Under the pieces are notes generated by a model. That model ran no database searches, was not told the DNA's origin, and was given only the letters and a program-made list of their open reading frames with translations. Positions 5,947 through 7,695 of a DNA stretch of 7,695 nt are shown in pieces (position 1 is the stretch's first letter; the number at the start of each line of letters is the position of its first letter). The position numbers and the translations under genes are program-made. The stretch is taken from positions 40,947 through 48,641 of the forward strand of contig FR897888.1 of NCBI GenBank assembly GCA_000437495.1. The letters are read 5' to 3'. This DNA comes from Prevotella sp. CAG:485 (GTDB lineage: Bacteria; Bacteroidota; Bacteroidia; Bacteroidales; Muribaculaceae).

Positions 5947-6054
5947 CTTATGTAACTTATGTGATTTATGTGTCTTATGTTTCTTATGTGCCTTATTAGA
6001 CTTATTAGACTTATAAGACTTATTAGAATTATAAGAATTATGAGCCTTATAGTG
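5947..6054. repeat. Array of twelve 9-bp units built on TTAT
   Basis: Twelve consecutive 9-nt units fill 108 bp without a gap. Positions 2-5 of every unit are TTAT. Position 1 is C in nine units, A in two and T in one. The last four positions change along the array: units 1-5 end GTNN, for example CTTATGTGA, while units 6-10 mostly end TAGA or AAGA, for example CTTATTAGA. The last two units are degenerate. CTTATAAG palindromes appear inside. The array ends about 57 bp before the lipoprotein's putative -33 box. Both strands are free of stops over much of it, giving a low-complexity Lys/His/Asn/Ser reading on the minus strand that I do not regard as a gene. Confidence 0.9.
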
Positions 6055-6110
6055 ATAAGCCTGCCGGTGATTCAGCAAGATAAAAATTAACAATATTTAA
6101 CTATAAACTT

Positions 6111-6141
6111 TCTGCACAATTGCTAAGTTTTTTCACCTTTG
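6111..6141 (+). promoter_or_regulatory. Putative promoter of the lipoprotein gene
   Basis: CACCTTTG at 6134-6141 matches TAnnTTTG except for its first base. TCTG at 6111-6114 is a weak -33 at 19 nt. The start would be near 6147, leaving a leader of about 18 nt before the ATG at 6165. The match is imperfect at both boxes. Confidence 0.4.
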
Positions 6142-6164
6142 CGCCAACCAATGTCAATTACATC

Positions 6165-7055
6165 ATGAAAACGAAAGCAAAAATCATTATCACTGCAATA
6201 GCGACGGTGATGTTCGCCGCTTTGCCTTTGCTGACAAGCTGCGACAAGGATGACGGCAAGGATGAGAATCCTCTGATTGTAGGAAACAGCCCGGAGAGAT
6301 CCGAATCGATGCCAAGTCTGATTTTGGGGTATTACGAATGTCTGGGTCTAAACTCTCTCAACCCTCAATGCGTCTGGGATTACCGCATGATTCCCCTGAG
6401 GGCTGAGACAGGATATTTCCCAAGCAGAGTAAACCGCGAGTCGTATAAAGACTTCAAGAATCTGGATCAACACCTGGACCGCATAAACAACGACAATTCT
6501 TTCTTCCTGAAAAAAGAGTCAATACCTGACTACGACACTATCTGCAATAACTCCAACTTCATTATGGCGCTGTTTGAGGATTTTACGGACGCAAAAGTAG
6601 AAGCCCTTACAGATTTTGATGCGGAGCATCCGGCAGGAAGCAATTTAACTGAGATGGCATATTTGTCGTATATGTCTGTATATCCTTTTATTCAGGAAGG
6701 CTATCGGCTCAATGAAAACTCAAAAGGCAACGGCCCGTATGAAGGTATTGCTGAATATGAAGCTGAGAACCGTCAACACCCCGAAAATTCGGAAGCCATA
6801 GAGAGCGCTCTCGCTACATATAGGCTTAATTTCATGCCCGGGCAACGCTATGGTGTAAAGGATGTGTTTTTCCACAAGAAGCTGAGCGACATCGCCAAAG
6901 ATAACCTCAGAATGTTGCATCCTGTGGGACTGATGTATTTGTCGTTCGCCAAAAAACCTGCCAAGCCATGTAAAATAAGGATGAGCGTTGACTTGCATCT
7001 GCGCGAGAGCTCTTATCCCACAAGAACCGTAAGCATTGAACTGCTGATTAAGTAA
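6165..7055 (+). CDS. Surface-type lipoprotein, function unknown
   Basis: This ORF encodes 296 residues. I choose the ATG at 6165 because it gives a clean type II signal peptide: Lys at 2, 4 and 6, a hydrophobic core at 7-23, and a lipobox LTSC with C26 as the lipidated residue. A TTG 15 codons upstream in the same frame overlaps the promoter and is rejected. Directly after C26 comes D-K-D-D (27-30), which fits the lipoprotein export signal K-(D/E)2 known in Bacteroidota, so the protein is probably carried to the outer face of the outer membrane. The mature part is soluble and mixed charged, with no repeats and no membrane segment. The C-terminal half holds a beta-like stretch (about 262-295, around MYLSFAKKP and VDLHLRESS). 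I recognise no domain. It is monocistronic and is followed by a long hairpin. Confidence 0.9.
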   Translation: MKTKAKIIITAIATVMFAALPLLTSCDKDDGKDENPLIVGNSPERSESMPSLILGYYECLGLNSLNPQCVWDYRMIPLRAETGYFPSRVNRESYKDFKNLDQHLDRINNDNSFFLKKESIPDYDTICNNSNFIMALFEDFTDAKVEALTDFDAEHPAGSNLTEMAYLSYMSVYPFIQEGYRLNENSKGNGPYEGIAEYEAENRQHPENSEAIESALATYRLNFMPGQRYGVKDVFFHKKLSDIAKDNLRMLHPVGLMYLSFAKKPAKPCKIRMSVDLHLRESSYPTRTVSIELLIK

Positions 7056-7078
7056 ATTTTCCCGTTAAGGGAGCATTA

Positions 7079-7125
7079 CGATTCAGGCAACCCGGACTCT
7101 ATGCCAGTCTGAGTTGCCTGAATTG
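7079..7125 (+). terminator. Long hairpin after the lipoprotein gene, terminator-like but without a U tract
   Basis: ATTCAGGCAAC (7081-7091) pairs perfectly with GTTGCCTGAAT (7113-7123). Two more pairs can form outside, and an inner GGACT/AGTCT stem closes on a 7-nt loop. It starts 23 nt after the stop codon. Neither strand has a T run behind it, so it may protect the mRNA 3' end or stop RNA polymerase by another route. Confidence 0.45.
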
Positions 7126-7183
7126 TCAAATAAGCGGCAAAAAAGCGGCAGGCACACTGTCTGCGCAATTTCGTGTGAAAAGA

Positions 7184-7215
7184 TTTGTGCGGGAGAGAGG
7201 AAAATATTAATTTTG
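7184..7215 (+). promoter_or_regulatory. Promoter of the riboswitch-controlled gene
   Basis: TTTG (7184-7187), a 20-nt spacer and TAATTTTG (7208-7215) match the Bacteroidota promoter consensus completely. The predicted start, about 7217-7222, falls at the 5' edge of the riboswitch, so the riboswitch forms the very start of the transcript. Confidence 0.8.
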
Positions 7216-7216
7216 C

Positions 7217-7389
7217 GGCATCAAAAGGCACGCAGCGGGGAACCGGGTGAGAGTCCCGGACAGGGCCGCTGCCGTAACGTCAGCCTTGAAGCACGCCACA
7301 GACCCCGCAAAACGGGGTTTATCCACTGAGCAAATGCATAGGGAAGGAGGCGTGTGGAGCTGCGAAGTCGGAATACCAGCTGTGGTGCC
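7217..7389 (+). promoter_or_regulatory. Cobalamin (B12) riboswitch
   Basis: This RNA senses cobalamin and lowers expression of the gene behind it. The conserved core is easy to see. CAGCGG (7233-7238) pairs with CCGCTG (7266-7271). Inside it, CCGGG (7243-7247) pairs with CCCGG (7255-7259) around loop TGAGAGT. The B12 box GCCGCTGCCGTAA lies at 7264-7276, following the family pattern ending in GTAA. Peripheral helices are ACCCCG/CGGGGT (7302-7318) and CACGCC/GGCGTG (7292-7297 with 7349-7354). The closing conserved strand AGTCGGAATACCAGC is at 7366-7380. A terminal P1 can form between GGCATC (7217-7222) and GGTGCC (7384-7389). The ends are approximate, because the predicted transcription start overlaps P1. 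Confidence 0.9.
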
Positions 7390-7559
7390 GGAATTGTTGC
7401 ATCGTCATGGATTCTCGCGCATCAGAATCGCTGCGATGGCCTTTGCCTCAGCTTTGCAAAATGGTAACGGCTCCCGGCTTTTTGTTGTCTGCGATTTCCT
7501 GATTTTTTCCGGCACCGATAACCCTTATTTCCGGCCGAGCGCGTCTTTTTGAGCTGATA
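7390..7559 (+). other. Long leader between riboswitch and start codon, possible expression platform
   Basis: These 170 nt hold no convincing gene. CCGG at 7509-7512 and 7531-7534 flanks a small ATAA/TTAT hairpin, and a CGCG-containing stretch is followed by five T (7546-7550), a weak terminator-like shape. A 31-codon ORF (7407-7502) lies here in the same frame as the next gene but lacks support. How ligand binding is read out is not clear from the sequence. Confidence 0.4.
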
Positions 7560-7695
7560 ATGAAGGCATCAGGAAGAATCTTCAGCGCATTGGCTGTGAT
7601 AACCGCTCTGACTCTGACAGAAAACGTCGGTGTCAGTGCCGCTAATTCATCATATACCGCATTTCCAACGGCAGCCGCCGACACCATTACGGCGG
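7560..7695 (+). CDS. N-terminus of an exported protein under cobalamin control, possibly BtuB-like
   Basis: The first ATG after an in-frame stop at 7500-7502 is at 7560. It opens 45 codons and runs off the right edge. The N-terminus (MKASGRIFSALAVITALTL) has Lys and Arg residues then a hydrophobic core, followed by small residues that offer signal-peptidase cleavage sites, for example near VSAA (about 31-34). The protein is therefore exported. Its position directly behind a cobalamin riboswitch implies a role in B12 uptake or use. In Bacteroidota such genes are most often TonB-dependent outer-membrane receptors (BtuB) or linked B12-binding proteins. None of their diagnostic domains lies within the visible part, so I assign no symbol. 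Confidence 0.75.
   Translation, partial: MKASGRIFSALAVITALTLTENVGVSAANSSYTAFPTAAADTITA

Larger units (their letters stand above)
5567..6164. other. About 600-bp intergenic region between tRNA-Gln and the lipoprotein gene
   Basis: No intact gene is convincing here. The left half is AT-rich and contains a minus-strand promoter match with a 27-codon ORF behind it. A GC-richer patch at about 5879-5940 precedes the 9-bp repeat array at 5947-6054. A short inverted repeat GTATT/AATAC lies at 5766-5780. The right end holds the putative lipoprotein promoter. Apart from these I see nothing to annotate. Confidence 0.6.

Noticed and set aside
5947..6054. CRISPR array
   Set aside because: The units are 9 bp with no spacers and no cas genes are nearby. 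It is a simple tandem repeat.
5875..6093. 72-codon minus-strand ORF rich in His-Lys and Asn-Lys
   Set aside because: The composition comes entirely from the 9-bp repeat array. There is no promoter or start context.
6120..6122. TTG start for the lipoprotein
   Set aside because: It would put 15 residues before the signal peptide and lies upstream of the predicted transcription start.
7247..7552. 101-codon plus-strand ORF
   Set aside because: It lies inside the folded riboswitch core and its leader, whose bases are explained by RNA structure.

Overview
The window is about half G+C and looks like a chromosomal piece of a member of the Bacteroidota, most likely Bacteroidales. The strongest sign is promoter structure. 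Several start regions carry the Bacteroidota-type -7 box TAnnTTTG with a TTTG-like -33 box 18-20 nt upstream, and Shine-Dalgarno sites are largely absent. A lipoprotein with the Bacteroidota surface-export motif (Cys followed by D-K-D-D) and a ParE of Bacteroidota type agree with this. The genus cannot be named from the sequence alone.

Layout, left to right. Positions 1-1611 (minus) hold most of parE, the topoisomerase IV B subunit, which runs off the left edge. Positions 1703-2602 (minus) encode an exported protein with YD/RHS-like repeats and no recognised function. A tRNA-Asn (2790-2863, minus) has its own promoter and terminator. Next come two tightly linked minus-strand genes: glnA, a type I glutamine synthetase (3740-5245), and 2 nt after it a ThiF/MoeB/HesA-type E1 adenylyltransferase (3051-3737) that lacks all four zinc cysteines. 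Divergent from glnA is a plus-strand tRNA-Gln (5455-5525) with its own promoter and intrinsic terminator. The two promoters face away from each other across a short AT-rich segment carrying two near-identical palindromic sites.

From 5567 to 6164 there is about 600 bp without an intact gene. It holds a strong-looking minus-strand promoter leading to a 27-codon ORF that may be a gene remnant, and a 12-unit array of 9-bp repeats. Positions 6165-7055 (plus) encode an orphan surface-type lipoprotein. A promoter at 7184-7215 then leads into a cobalamin riboswitch (about 7217-7389), a leader of about 170 nt, and the first 45 codons of an exported protein that leaves the right edge. A cobalamin-related role is likely for that protein, and BtuB is one candidate.

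Functional links: glutamine synthetase, tRNA-Gln and tRNA-Asn lie together, and the E1-like enzyme appears co-translated with glutamine synthetase. No sulfur-carrier protein (ThiS/MoaD) or other thiamine or molybdopterin gene is visible, so the substrate of the E1-like protein is open. I see no mobile element, CRISPR array or defence system. The least explained parts are the glnA/E1 pair, the paired palindromes, the 9-bp array and the riboswitch-controlled gene.
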